Below, piece by piece: positions 1 through 7,453 of a stretch of 50,908 nt of DNA. Positions within the stretch are counted from its first letter, which is position 1, and every line of letters begins with the position of its first letter. The translations under genes and the position numbers were made by a program. Source of the DNA: Lactovum sp047974165 (GTDB taxonomy: Bacteria > Bacillota > Bacilli > Lactobacillales > Streptococcaceae); contig JBKECB010000019.1 of assembly GCA_047974165.1 (NCBI GenBank), forward strand, positions 1-50,908, written 5' to 3'. The notes under the pieces are model-generated. The model saw nothing but the letters and a program-made list of their open reading frames with translations. It had not been told where the DNA came from and made no database searches.

Positions 1-17
1 AAAATAAGTTTGAAATA

Positions 18-26
18 TGCTATAAT
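18..26 (+). promoter_or_regulatory. Extended -10 promoter of yidC (predicted leaderless)
   Basis: TG at 18-19, one base, then TATAAT at 21-26. The start codon of yidC follows after only 8 bases, so transcription should begin at or next to the ATG. No Shine-Dalgarno sequence is present. The -35 region would lie outside the window. Confidence 0.6.
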
Positions 27-34
27 ATTAATCT

Positions 35-1009
35 ATGAAAAATTTGAAGAAAAAACTTAGTTTACTTAGCTTAATGCTAACAAGTTTATTATTTTTAGCA
101 GGCTGTGTAAAGGCAGAGCTAGACAGTTCTGGAATGAGAGTACCTACAGAAGCTGCAAAGGAAGGCTGGGTTTACAAACTTTTAGTTGTTCCAATGTCTT
201 CATTTGTTGACTTTTTTGCTGAGTCACCAGGACTTGCTTTAGGTTATGGTTGGGGAATTATTTTAGTGACTTTGATTATCCGACTTTGCCTTCTTCCTTT
301 AGCTTTAAATCAACAATATAAGGCAACTTATATGCAAGAAAAAACTGCTTATTTAAAGCCTATTTTTGAGCCTATAAATAAAAGGATGCAAGAGGCTCGA
401 GAACGCAAAGATCAAAATACAATGGCAGAAGCTCAGCAAGAGCTGATGAAAGCACAAAAAGAAAATGGAATTAATATGTTTGCCTCTCTAGGATGTATTC
501 CAACTCTTTTACAATATCCTTTCTTTATTGCCTTATATAACGCTGCAGCTTATACACCTGGAATTAGTACGGCTAAGTTTTACGGGATTGATCTTGGACA
601 CCCAAGTATTATTTTAACAATTATAGCTGGTGTCTTTTATGCCATTCAGACATTGATTATGGCACAGGGAATTCCAGAAGAGCAACGTAAACAACAAAAA
701 ACTATGCTTATTTTAAGTCCCGCAATGATTGTGATGTTTAGTTTTATGTCGCCAGCCGGTGTGACTCTTTATTGGGTAGCAGGTGGTTTGATTATTGTGA
801 TTCAGCAGGTGATTGTAACTTATGTTATCAAACCTAGAATGAGAAAACGCATTGATAAAGAGTTTGAAGAAAATCCACCTAAAATTTCAGAAACTGTAAA
901 GGATGTCACGCCTGTAGCAAGTTATCAAAAGAAGAAAAAGTCTAATCCTAAGCAAAATAAGAGAAATTCTAACAGTAAAGGAAGAAATGCTGGTAAGCAA
1001 AATCGATAA
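35..1009 (+). CDS. yidC2: Membrane protein insertase YidC/OxaA, YidC2 type
   Basis: Inserts and folds membrane proteins, with or without SecYEG. The 324-residue protein opens with a lipoprotein signal peptide whose lipobox is LAGC with the lipidated Cys at residue 24, as in Gram-positive YidC proteins. Several hydrophobic segments follow (around residues 65-90, 150-170, 190-210, 225-260), and the tail from about residue 297 is packed with Lys, Arg and Asn. Such a long basic tail is the hallmark of the YidC2 paralogue, where it contacts the ribosome. The start is the first ATG; the promoter -10 box sits so close that the message is probably leaderless. Family assignment is firm; the paralogue assignment rests on the tail. 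Confidence 0.93.
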   Translation: MKNLKKKLSLLSLMLTSLLFLAGCVKAELDSSGMRVPTEAAKEGWVYKLLVVPMSSFVDFFAESPGLALGYGWGIILVTLIIRLCLLPLALNQQYKATYMQEKTAYLKPIFEPINKRMQEARERKDQNTMAEAQQELMKAQKENGINMFASLGCIPTLLQYPFFIALYNAAAYTPGISTAKFYGIDLGHPSIILTIIAGVFYAIQTLIMAQGIPEEQRKQQKTMLILSPAMIVMFSFMSPAGVTLYWVAGGLIIVIQQVIVTYVIKPRMRKRIDKEFEENPPKISETVKDVTPVASYQKKKKSNPKQNKRNSNSKGRNAGKQNR

Positions 1010-1033
1010 AATAATATATGTCGAGGTAATAAA

Positions 1034-1906
1034 ATGGTTAAATTAGGAAGTTTAGAGGCAGGTGGAACAAAATTTGTTCTTGCGATTTCAGATGAAAATT
1101 TTAATATTTTAGATCAGACTCAGTTTCAAACAGAAACAGCTGATTTTACAGTCCAGAAAACGATTGATTACTTTAAGGAAAATCCTGTCGATGCTTTGTC
1201 AATAGGCTCCTTCGGTCCGATTGATATTTGTAAAGATAGTCCAACTTATGGTTATATTACAACAACTCCAAAAGCAGGTTGGGCAAATGTTGATTTACTT
1301 GGGAAAATAAAATCAGTGTTAGAGATTCCTGTTTACTTTACGACAGATGTTAACAGTTCGGCTTACGGTGAGTCTATTATGACAGCTGAGACAAGTTTAT
1401 TATATTTTACAATAGGAACAGGTATTGGAGCAGGAGCGATTCAAGAAGGTAAATTTATTGGAGGAGTAGCTCATGCTGAAATGGGACACCAATTTGTTCA
1501 GATACATCCAGAAGATTTAGCTTTTAAAGGTGTTTGTCCTTTTCATGGAAATTGTTTAGAAGGGATGGCATCGGGGCCTAGCTTGAAAGCACGGTTAGGT
1601 ATTTCAGGAGAGGATATCCCTAAAAATCATAAAATTTGGGATATTCAAGCTTATTATATCGCCCAAGCTGCAGTTAATGGCTGCTTAAGTTTGTCACCAG
1701 CAAAGATTGTTTTAGGTGGTGGAGTCATGGCTCAAAAGCATATGATAGAAAGAGTACGTGAGCAGTTTGTAAGTTTATTAAATGGTTATGTAACCCTTCC
1801 CTGCCCTATCGAAGACTATTTAATTACTACAAGAGTTGAAAATAATGGCTCTGCAAGTTTAGGGAATTTTGCCTTAGCAAAACAACTCTTAAAAAATAAA
1901 AATTAG
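1034..1906 (+). CDS. scrK: Fructokinase, ROK family
   Basis: Phosphorylates fructose to fructose-6-phosphate in the cytoplasm. The 290-residue length and the motifs fit the ROK-type ScrK family: the N-terminal phosphate-binding motif LEAGGTKF (residues 7-14), the glycine-rich TIGTGIGAG near residue 126, and the zinc-binding stretch with GHQFVQIH followed by CPFHGNCLEGMASG around residues 150-180, which supplies the His and Cys ligands. The start ATG has a good ribosome binding site (GAGGT). It lies 24 bases after yidC and ends at a strong terminator shared with treR. Other sugar specificities of ROK kinases (glucose, mannose) are possible, but the zinc motif and length favour fructose. Confidence 0.85.
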   Translation: MVKLGSLEAGGTKFVLAISDENFNILDQTQFQTETADFTVQKTIDYFKENPVDALSIGSFGPIDICKDSPTYGYITTTPKAGWANVDLLGKIKSVLEIPVYFTTDVNSSAYGESIMTAETSLLYFTIGTGIGAGAIQEGKFIGGVAHAEMGHQFVQIHPEDLAFKGVCPFHGNCLEGMASGPSLKARLGISGEDIPKNHKIWDIQAYYIAQAAVNGCLSLSPAKIVLGGGVMAQKHMIERVREQFVSLLNGYVTLPCPIEDYLITTRVENNGSASLGNFALAKQLLKNKN

Positions 1907-1910
1907 TTAT

Positions 1911-1943
1911 AAAAAGTTCTTCAGAATTTTCTGAAGAACTTTT
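1911..1943. terminator. Bidirectional terminator between scrK and treR
   Basis: A 13-bp perfect stem (AAAAGTTCTTCAG with its complement, loop AATTTT) with A-tract and T-tract flanks. It can stop transcription from both sides and overlaps the stop codon of treR. Confidence 0.88.
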
Positions 1944-2661
1944 ATTTTCTTTTGTAACGGCGTGCAAACTCTGAAATTTTAAACTGATCTACCTGATGGT
2001 GGCTCTCAGAATATTGAAAAATTGTATTGTCTTTTAAAAAAACATGACTTTTAATTGAAACAATGTGTCTGTCAAGAAAATGAAGGTCCATATATTTCGT
2101 GTCGTTATCATCGATAAGATCAATGGTAATTTCTTTTTGAGCATAGGAAATCTCATAACCTAGAGAGTTTTCTAAGTAATCAAAAATAGACTGTGAGGCA
2201 ATCTCAGCAGTTAAATTAGGAGCTAAATCAGCACGAATGATGTCCTTATCTAAAATAATAACTTTACCATTCATTTTTCGAGTTCTTTCAATATAAAAAG
2301 CATTTGAATCAATGGGGAACATAGTTTGAGTTGATAATTTTTTATCAATTTTAATTTGCTTAAAGCTAACAACCTGGGTTTCATTTTTCATCTTTAAATT
2401 TTCTTGTAGCTCTTTATAACTGGTTAAGTCTGAAACAGGAAGTTGCATTTTATGACGTGGGATAACGATTGAGCCACGTCCTTGCTGCTTTTGTATCCAG
2501 CCATTTTTCTCAAGAATAGATAGGGCTTGACGAACTGTTGAGCGACTGACTTTGAATTGTTCACAAAGTTCAATTTCACTTGGGAGAAAATCATTCCACT
2601 TATAAATTCCTTTTTCAATCTTATCTTCAAGGTATTTTAGTGTTTCTTCATATTTTTTCAT
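1942..2661 (-). CDS. treR: Trehalose operon repressor, GntR/HutC family
   Basis: A 239-residue regulator with an N-terminal GntR winged helix (about residues 5-70, including FLPSEIELCEQFKVSRSTVR) and a C-terminal UTRA effector domain (about 85-235). In this family trehalose-6-phosphate is the usual inducer. It is divergent from the trehalose PTS and phosphorylase genes, which is the main reason for the substrate call. The start ATG has no Shine-Dalgarno sequence and lies six bases from an extended -10 box, so the mRNA is probably leaderless. It ends on a bidirectional terminator shared with scrK. Confidence 0.88.
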   Translation of the reverse strand: MKKYEETLKYLEDKIEKGIYKWNDFLPSEIELCEQFKVSRSTVRQALSILEKNGWIQKQQGRGSIVIPRHKMQLPVSDLTSYKELQENLKMKNETQVVSFKQIKIDKKLSTQTMFPIDSNAFYIERTRKMNGKVIILDKDIIRADLAPNLTAEIASQSIFDYLENSLGYEISYAQKEITIDLIDDNDTKYMDLHFLDRHIVSIKSHVFLKDNTIFQYSESHHQVDQFKISEFARRYKRK

Positions 2662-2667
2662 AATTTT

Positions 2668-2676
2668 ATTGTATCA
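2668..2676 (-). promoter_or_regulatory. Extended -10 promoter of treR (predicted leaderless)
   Basis: On the minus strand TG-A-TACAAT, six bases before the treR ATG. There is no ribosome binding site between. The weak -35 candidate is TTAAAG, 17 bases upstream. The complement reads TTGTAT, a half-site resembling TreR-type operators, so autoregulation is possible. Confidence 0.65.
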
Positions 2677-2702
2677 AAAAAAGTAAAGTTCTTTAAATAA
2701 AA

Positions 2703-2740
2703 GGTAAACGCTTGCAAAAAAAGTTTTTTTATTATAAAAT
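2703..2740 (+). promoter_or_regulatory. Trehalose operon promoter with cre site over the -35
   Basis: The -35 TTGCAA (2712-2717) is separated by 17 bases from the -10 TAAAAT (2735-2740). GGTAAACGCTTGCA at 2703-2716 matches the cre consensus TGNNANCGNTNNCA at all but the first position and covers the -35. CcpA binding here would block RNA polymerase, which gives carbon catabolite repression of trehalose use. Confidence 0.78.
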
Positions 2741-2751
2741 ATGAAGGTAAG

Positions 2752-2763
2752 TTGTACGAACAA
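2752..2763. promoter_or_regulatory. Candidate TreR operator
   Basis: TTGT-ACGA-ACAA is an inverted repeat between the tre promoter and the EIIA gene. Its arms and spacing resemble the TTGTATATACAA type operators of TreR proteins, but the centre differs, so this is only a candidate. Confidence 0.4.
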
Positions 2764-2782
2764 GTTAGAAGAAAGGAGAATT

Positions 2783-3268
2783 ATGTTTGGATTTGGAAAA
2801 AAGAAAGAGTTAAAGCTTGATAAAAATTTATCTGCTGTTTTTTCAGGAGAGATAATCTCACTTGAAAAGGTAAAAGATCCAATGTTTTCAGAAAAAATGT
2901 TAGGTGAAGGCTTTGCGATTGAACCGACAGATGGTAAAATTTTTGCACCAGTTTCAGGAAAAGTGACACTAGTAAAAGATCATGCTTTAGGTTTTGAGCG
3001 TGCAGATAAGTTAGAAGTTTTATTACATATCGGTATTGAGAGTGTTTCCTTAGGAGAAAAGCCTTTTACATATAAGGTTAAAGTGGGAGATATTGTTGAA
3101 GCAGGAGAAGAAATTGGAACTGTTGACTTTTCTCAATTGGAAGAAGCTAACATATTAAAAACAGCGATGATTATTTTTACAAATACAGAAGAAAAACTGG
3201 CTGATTTTGAAGTAAGTTATGGCGAATGTCAAGCAGGACAAACTGTTGGTCTTGTAAATACAAAGTAA
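2783..3268 (+). CDS. PTS EIIA component, glucose/trehalose type
   Basis: Carries phosphate from HPr to the trehalose EIIB domain. The 161-residue EIIA-Glc fold has the motifs GEGFAIEPTDGKIFAPVSG (about 41-59), a first His at 67 (HALGF) and the phospho-accepting His82 in LLHIGIESV. The chosen ATG follows a strong AAAGGAG site; an in-frame ATG 42 bases upstream has no ribosome binding site and lies beside the promoter. EIIA is a separate protein here, while the downstream permease has only the B and C domains, as in Lactococcus. It is 24 bases before the EIIBC gene. Trehalose specificity is inferred from the neighbours. Confidence 0.9.
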   Translation: MFGFGKKKELKLDKNLSAVFSGEIISLEKVKDPMFSEKMLGEGFAIEPTDGKIFAPVSGKVTLVKDHALGFERADKLEVLLHIGIESVSLGEKPFTYKVKVGDIVEAGEEIGTVDFSQLEEANILKTAMIIFTNTEEKLADFEVSYGECQAGQTVGLVNTK

Positions 3269-3292
3269 GAAGTTTAATAAAGGAGTCCTATA

Positions 3293-4819
3293 ATGGGAAA
3301 ATTTGAAGTAGATGCCCGTCGCCTTTTAGAAGCAGTCGGTGGTCAAGAGAATATTGTAACACTGTCTCACTGTGTGACACGTATGCGTTTTGTCTTAAAA
3401 GACGATGACAAGACAAATAAAGAAGAGATTGAGAAAATTCCATCAGTAAAGGGGATGTTTACAAATGCTGGACAGTTTCAAGTAATTATCGGAAATGAAG
3501 TCTCTGAATTTTTTAATGATTTTTCTGAAATTTCAGGAATTCAAGGGGTATCAAAAGAAGAAGGAAAGTCAGCTGCTAAAGTTAATCAATCCTTTTTACA
3601 ACGCTTTGCAACAACAATGGCTGAGATTTTTACACCGATTCTTCCAGCAATTATTGTAGGGGGGTTAATTTTAGGCTTCCGTAATGTTCTTGAAGGTGTT
3701 CAGATGGAATGGCTTGGACAAAAGATGATTGATGGTGTCGCAGCAACAAATGGAGATGGGACTAATATTTATAATACAATTGTTGATGTTTCACAGTTTT
3801 GGAGTGGAGTAAATAGCTTTTTATGGCTTCCTTCACAGGCTATCTTTCATTTTCTACCTGTAGGTGTGGCTTGGTCAGTTGTTAAAAAGTTTGGTGGAAC
3901 AGAAATTTTAGGTATTATTTTAGGTATTACACTTGTTTCACCAGAGTTATTAAATGCTTATGCTCGTCCTTCAACTACTGCAGCTGAAATTGCAGCTAAT
4001 TGGTCTTGGGATTTTGGTGAAATTTTTGGTCAGCAGATCTTAGTATCAAAGATTGGCTATCAAGCACAAGTACTTCCAGCAATTGGTGCTGCACTACTCT
4101 TTGTTTACTTAGAAAAATGGTTACGTAAAAGAGTACATGAGTCCGTACAAATGATTGTTGTTCCATTTTTTTCATTGATACCATCAATTATTGCTGCACA
4201 TTTGCTGATTGGTCCTTTAGGTTGGTGGATTGGGCAAGGCTTATCAGAAACAGTGAAGTGGGCTTTATTAGACAACCCTCTAAGTTCAATCTTTGGAGCA
4301 ATCTTTGGAGCCTTATATGCTCCTCTTGTAATCACCGGGCTTCATCATATGCTTTTGATGATTGACTTGCAGATGATTGCAGATCAGGGATTTACGATTC
4401 AGTGGCCAATGGTTGCTTTATCAAATATTGCACAAGGTGCAGCAGTTGCTGGAATGATTGTTCATCATCGTCGGAGTATGAAAAATCGTCAAGAAGAATT
4501 GACAAGAGAAGAAGGAGTTTCTATCCCATCCCTTATTTCTGCTTGGTTAGGAGTTACGGAGCCAGCAATGTTTGGGATTAATTTGAAATTTATGTATCCA
4601 TTTGTAGCTGCAATGACAGGTTCAGCCTTGGCAGGGTTTTATGTAACTTTAACACATGTAAAAGCAAATGCAGTAGGAGTTGGAGGTTTACCTGGAATCT
4701 TAGCAATTCGTGCAGATGATTGGTTAAATTTCTTTATTGCAATGCTAATTGCGATAGTTGTTCCTTTCTTTATGGTATTTGTCTTTAAAAATATAAAGGT
4801 ATTAAATAAAGTCGATTAA
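3293..4819 (+). CDS. treP: PTS EIIBC component, trehalose-specific
   Basis: Takes up trehalose and phosphorylates it to trehalose-6-phosphate. In the 508-residue protein the EIIB domain comes first (about 1-85), with the phosphocysteine C27 in SHCVTRMRF. The EIIC membrane domain follows from about residue 105, with some ten hydrophobic segments and the substrate-loop motif GLHHMLLMIDLQ and later GVTEPAMFGINLKFMYPF. No EIIA domain is attached; the upstream gene supplies it. A terminator follows the gene. Family members also import sucrose or beta-glucosides; the TreR/TrePP context points to trehalose. Confidence 0.9.
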   Translation: MGKFEVDARRLLEAVGGQENIVTLSHCVTRMRFVLKDDDKTNKEEIEKIPSVKGMFTNAGQFQVIIGNEVSEFFNDFSEISGIQGVSKEEGKSAAKVNQSFLQRFATTMAEIFTPILPAIIVGGLILGFRNVLEGVQMEWLGQKMIDGVAATNGDGTNIYNTIVDVSQFWSGVNSFLWLPSQAIFHFLPVGVAWSVVKKFGGTEILGIILGITLVSPELLNAYARPSTTAAEIAANWSWDFGEIFGQQILVSKIGYQAQVLPAIGAALLFVYLEKWLRKRVHESVQMIVVPFFSLIPSIIAAHLLIGPLGWWIGQGLSETVKWALLDNPLSSIFGAIFGALYAPLVITGLHHMLLMIDLQMIADQGFTIQWPMVALSNIAQGAAVAGMIVHHRRSMKNRQEELTREEGVSIPSLISAWLGVTEPAMFGINLKFMYPFVAAMTGSALAGFYVTLTHVKANAVGVGGLPGILAIRADDWLNFFIAMLIAIVVPFFMVFVFKNIKVLNKVD

Positions 4820-4834
4820 TAAAATTAAAAATAT

Positions 4835-4867
4835 AGCTTATCTATTAATTATAAGATAAGCTTTTTT
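4835..4867 (+). terminator. Terminator between EIIBC and trePP
   Basis: Stem AGCTTATCT with AGATAAGCT around a 10-base loop, followed by six T. It separates the PTS genes from trePP, which has its own promoter, so read-through must be partial or the two units are transcribed independently. Confidence 0.8.
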
Positions 4868-4895
4868 AATCAAAACTGAAAATAGTTCTTAAAAA

Positions 4896-4904
4896 TGTTA
4901 AAAT
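4896..4904 (+). promoter_or_regulatory. Extended -10 promoter of trePP
   Basis: TG-T-TAAAAT at 4896-4904, 32 bases before the TTG start of trePP. No convincing cre site is visible close to it, unlike the upstream PTS promoter. Confidence 0.55.
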
Positions 4905-4936
4905 AGAAGAAATGTAAATCAGAATGAGGTGAGCGA

Positions 4937-7288
4937 TTGAATTCTTCAGATTGGGCTATTACTTATAATAGACTAGAAACAGGGAAAAAAAGTTATGGGC
5001 AAGAGTCTTTAATGACGCTTGGAAATGGTTATTTAGGATGGCGTGGAGCACCGATATGGTCAGAGTTTTCAGAGAACCATTATCCTGGACTTTATTTAGC
5101 AGGTATTTTTAATAAAACAAAGACAGAAGTTGCAGGGCATGAAGTAATAAATGAGGACATGGTGAACATACCTAATCCTCAGCTGTTACGTTTCTTTATT
5201 GATGGAAAAAGAGTTGATTTTTCAGATGAGTTTATTGTTGATCGGAAAAGTGAAATAAATTTTTATAAAGGAATACAAACAGATAAGTATACCGTCCGTG
5301 TAGATAGAGGCTTTTTTTCGCTGAAGACGACAAAGTATGTAGACCCTCTCCATTTTCATTGTATTGGATTTGAGGCTACAGTTTCAGCTACCTTTGCAGG
5401 TAAGCTTGTGATTGAAAGCTTGATAGATGCATCAGTAGAAAATCAAAATGTAGAGCGTTATCGTGCTTTTGATAGTAAAGAGTTTGAAGTGACAAAAATA
5501 TTAGATAATTTAGTCTTAGCTAAAACCTCTGAGTCAAAAATTAATCTAGCAATTGCTGCTAGGACAAAAGTTAGTGGTCAGCCTATTCATCAAGAGAAAA
5601 ATAGCTCCTTAGATCAACTTATTGAACGTGTTCATCTTTCTTTTGGAGAGGCTGAGAAGATAAGGATTGAAAAGGTAATTGTCTTAGCAACAAGTCATGA
5701 GACTGAAAATCCAGAACTTTATGTTCGTAAAGAGCTAGAGGATTTAAGTTTAGAAAGTATCCGGAGACATTCAGTAGATTATTGGGAAAATATTTGGAGA
5801 GAAGCAGATATTAAAATAGATTCTGAAAATGAGGATTTACAGTTAATGATCCGAATGAATATTTTCCATATTCGTCAAGCAGCACAGCATCATGCAAATC
5901 AATATTTAGATACTTCAGTTGGTTCACGTGCTTTGACAGGTGAGGGTTATCGTGGGCATATTTTTTGGGATGAAATTTTTGTTATTCCTTATTATTCAGC
6001 GAACGACCCTAAAACTGCTCGTGATCTTCTACTTTATCGTTTAAAGCGTCTTGAAGCTGCAAAGAAAAATGCTGAATTTCAACATGAAAAGGGAGCAATG
6101 TTTCCTTGGCAATCTGGACTTGAAGGAGATGAGCAATCACAGTTTATTCATTTGAATACTGTTAATAATAAATGGGAGCCAGACTATTCACGTTATCAAC
6201 GTCATGTCAATCTTGCAATTGTCTATAATTTATTTATCTATTATCAGTTTACAGGAGATGATAGTATCTTAAATGAAGGAGGTTTGGAGCTTCTCTTAGA
6301 AACAACAAAGTTTTGGCTAAATAAAGTTGAAATTGGAGAAAATGGACGTTATCACATTGATGGTGTGATGGGACCAGATGAATACCATGAAGCTTATCCT
6401 AAGCAGAAAGAATCAGGTATTTGTGATAATGCTTATACAAATTTAATGTTGGTTTGGTCACTCAATTGGTTATTTTCTCTTCCAAAAAATCCTCATATTA
6501 ACTTGACTTACTGGGCAGAAAAAACAGAATTTGATAATAACTTATTTGAAAAAGCTAAAAAAGTATCAGAAAATTTATATTTAGAAATTGATGAAGAAGG
6601 AGTAATTGCACAGTATGCAGGTTATTTCTATTTAAAAGAAGTTGATTTTTCAAGGTATAAACAAATTTATGGAGACACTCATCGAATTGATCGCCTGATG
6701 AAAGCTGAAGGAATTTCTCCAGATGAGTATAAAGTAGCAAAGCAGGCAGATAGTTTAATGGCTATCTATAACTTAGGTGAAAAAGAAGTTAAAAAATTAG
6801 TGGAACAACTTTCTTATCAATTGCCAGAAAATTGGTTAGAGATAAATTATGACTATTATTTAAAACGGACAGTTCATGGTTCAACAATTTCTCGTCCCGT
6901 ATTTGCAGCAGTAAGTCTTGCTTTAGGAAAAATAGGGGAAGCTGTGGAGCTTTTGACAGAAGCGATTGGTTCAGATTATTATGATATTCAAGGGGGGACA
7001 ACAGCTGAGGGTATTCATATTGGAGTGATGGGTGAAACGCTTAAGTTAATACAAAATGATTTTGCTGGTGTCTCATTAGAAGGCGGAGAATTTTCAATTG
7101 CTCCTCAAATGCCTGGGACATGGAAACGCCTCTCTTTTAGCCAAAAATTCCGAGGAGTTAAAATTCAGATTGAATTAACAAGTCAACTCATTAGTTTGAG
7201 AGCGGATAAAGATATTCAAATCAAGGTCTATGGAAAAGAATTTATGCTAGAGGCAGGAGATTTATCAGTATTTGCAATAAAAAATTAA
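4937..7288 (+). CDS. trePP: Trehalose-6-phosphate phosphorylase (GH65)
   Basis: Splits trehalose-6-phosphate with inorganic phosphate into beta-glucose-1-phosphate and glucose-6-phosphate. The 783-residue length and motifs fit glycoside hydrolase family 65: an N-terminal beta-sandwich (to about 270), the (alpha/alpha)6 barrel, and the catalytic acid Glu482 in DGVMGPDEYHEAY. The start is a TTG with the clear ribosome binding site GAGGTGA six bases upstream. Maltose and kojibiose phosphorylases share the fold; the PTS genes and treR beside it make the phosphorylated disaccharide the likely substrate. No beta-phosphoglucomutase gene, needed for the beta-G1P product, is found in this window. Confidence 0.88.
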   Translation: MNSSDWAITYNRLETGKKSYGQESLMTLGNGYLGWRGAPIWSEFSENHYPGLYLAGIFNKTKTEVAGHEVINEDMVNIPNPQLLRFFIDGKRVDFSDEFIVDRKSEINFYKGIQTDKYTVRVDRGFFSLKTTKYVDPLHFHCIGFEATVSATFAGKLVIESLIDASVENQNVERYRAFDSKEFEVTKILDNLVLAKTSESKINLAIAARTKVSGQPIHQEKNSSLDQLIERVHLSFGEAEKIRIEKVIVLATSHETENPELYVRKELEDLSLESIRRHSVDYWENIWREADIKIDSENEDLQLMIRMNIFHIRQAAQHHANQYLDTSVGSRALTGEGYRGHIFWDEIFVIPYYSANDPKTARDLLLYRLKRLEAAKKNAEFQHEKGAMFPWQSGLEGDEQSQFIHLNTVNNKWEPDYSRYQRHVNLAIVYNLFIYYQFTGDDSILNEGGLELLLETTKFWLNKVEIGENGRYHIDGVMGPDEYHEAYPKQKESGICDNAYTNLMLVWSLNWLFSLPKNPHINLTYWAEKTEFDNNLFEKAKKVSENLYLEIDEEGVIAQYAGYFYLKEVDFSRYKQIYGDTHRIDRLMKAEGISPDEYKVAKQADSLMAIYNLGEKEVKKLVEQLSYQLPENWLEINYDYYLKRTVHGSTISRPVFAAVSLALGKIGEAVELLTEAIGSDYYDIQGGTTAEGIHIGVMGETLKLIQNDFAGVSLEGGEFSIAPQMPGTWKRLSFSQKFRGVKIQIELTSQLISLRADKDIQIKVYGKEFMLEAGDLSVFAIKN

Positions 7289-7309
7289 AAAGTCTTAAGT
7301 GACTTTTTT
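7287..7309 (+). terminator. Terminator of trePP
   Basis: Stem AAAAAGTC with GACTTTTTT around a six-base loop TTAAGT, starting on the stop codon of trePP. Confidence 0.78.
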
Positions 7310-7352
7310 CTTTATAATAATTAGGGAAATTTAAATTTAAATTATAATTTTT

Positions 7353-7381
7353 TTGGCATACGCTTAATTTTTTGTTACAAT
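7353..7381 (+). promoter_or_regulatory. Promoter of parC
   Basis: TTGGCA (-35) and TACAAT (-10) with 17 bases between, plus an extended TG at 7373-7374. The leader to the start codon is about 65 bases. Confidence 0.75.
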
Positions 7382-7453
7382 AGAAAACGTAATTTTAATG
7401 ATACTTAAAAATAATGACTAAAACTTAGAAATGAAAGATATTGGAATAACTAT

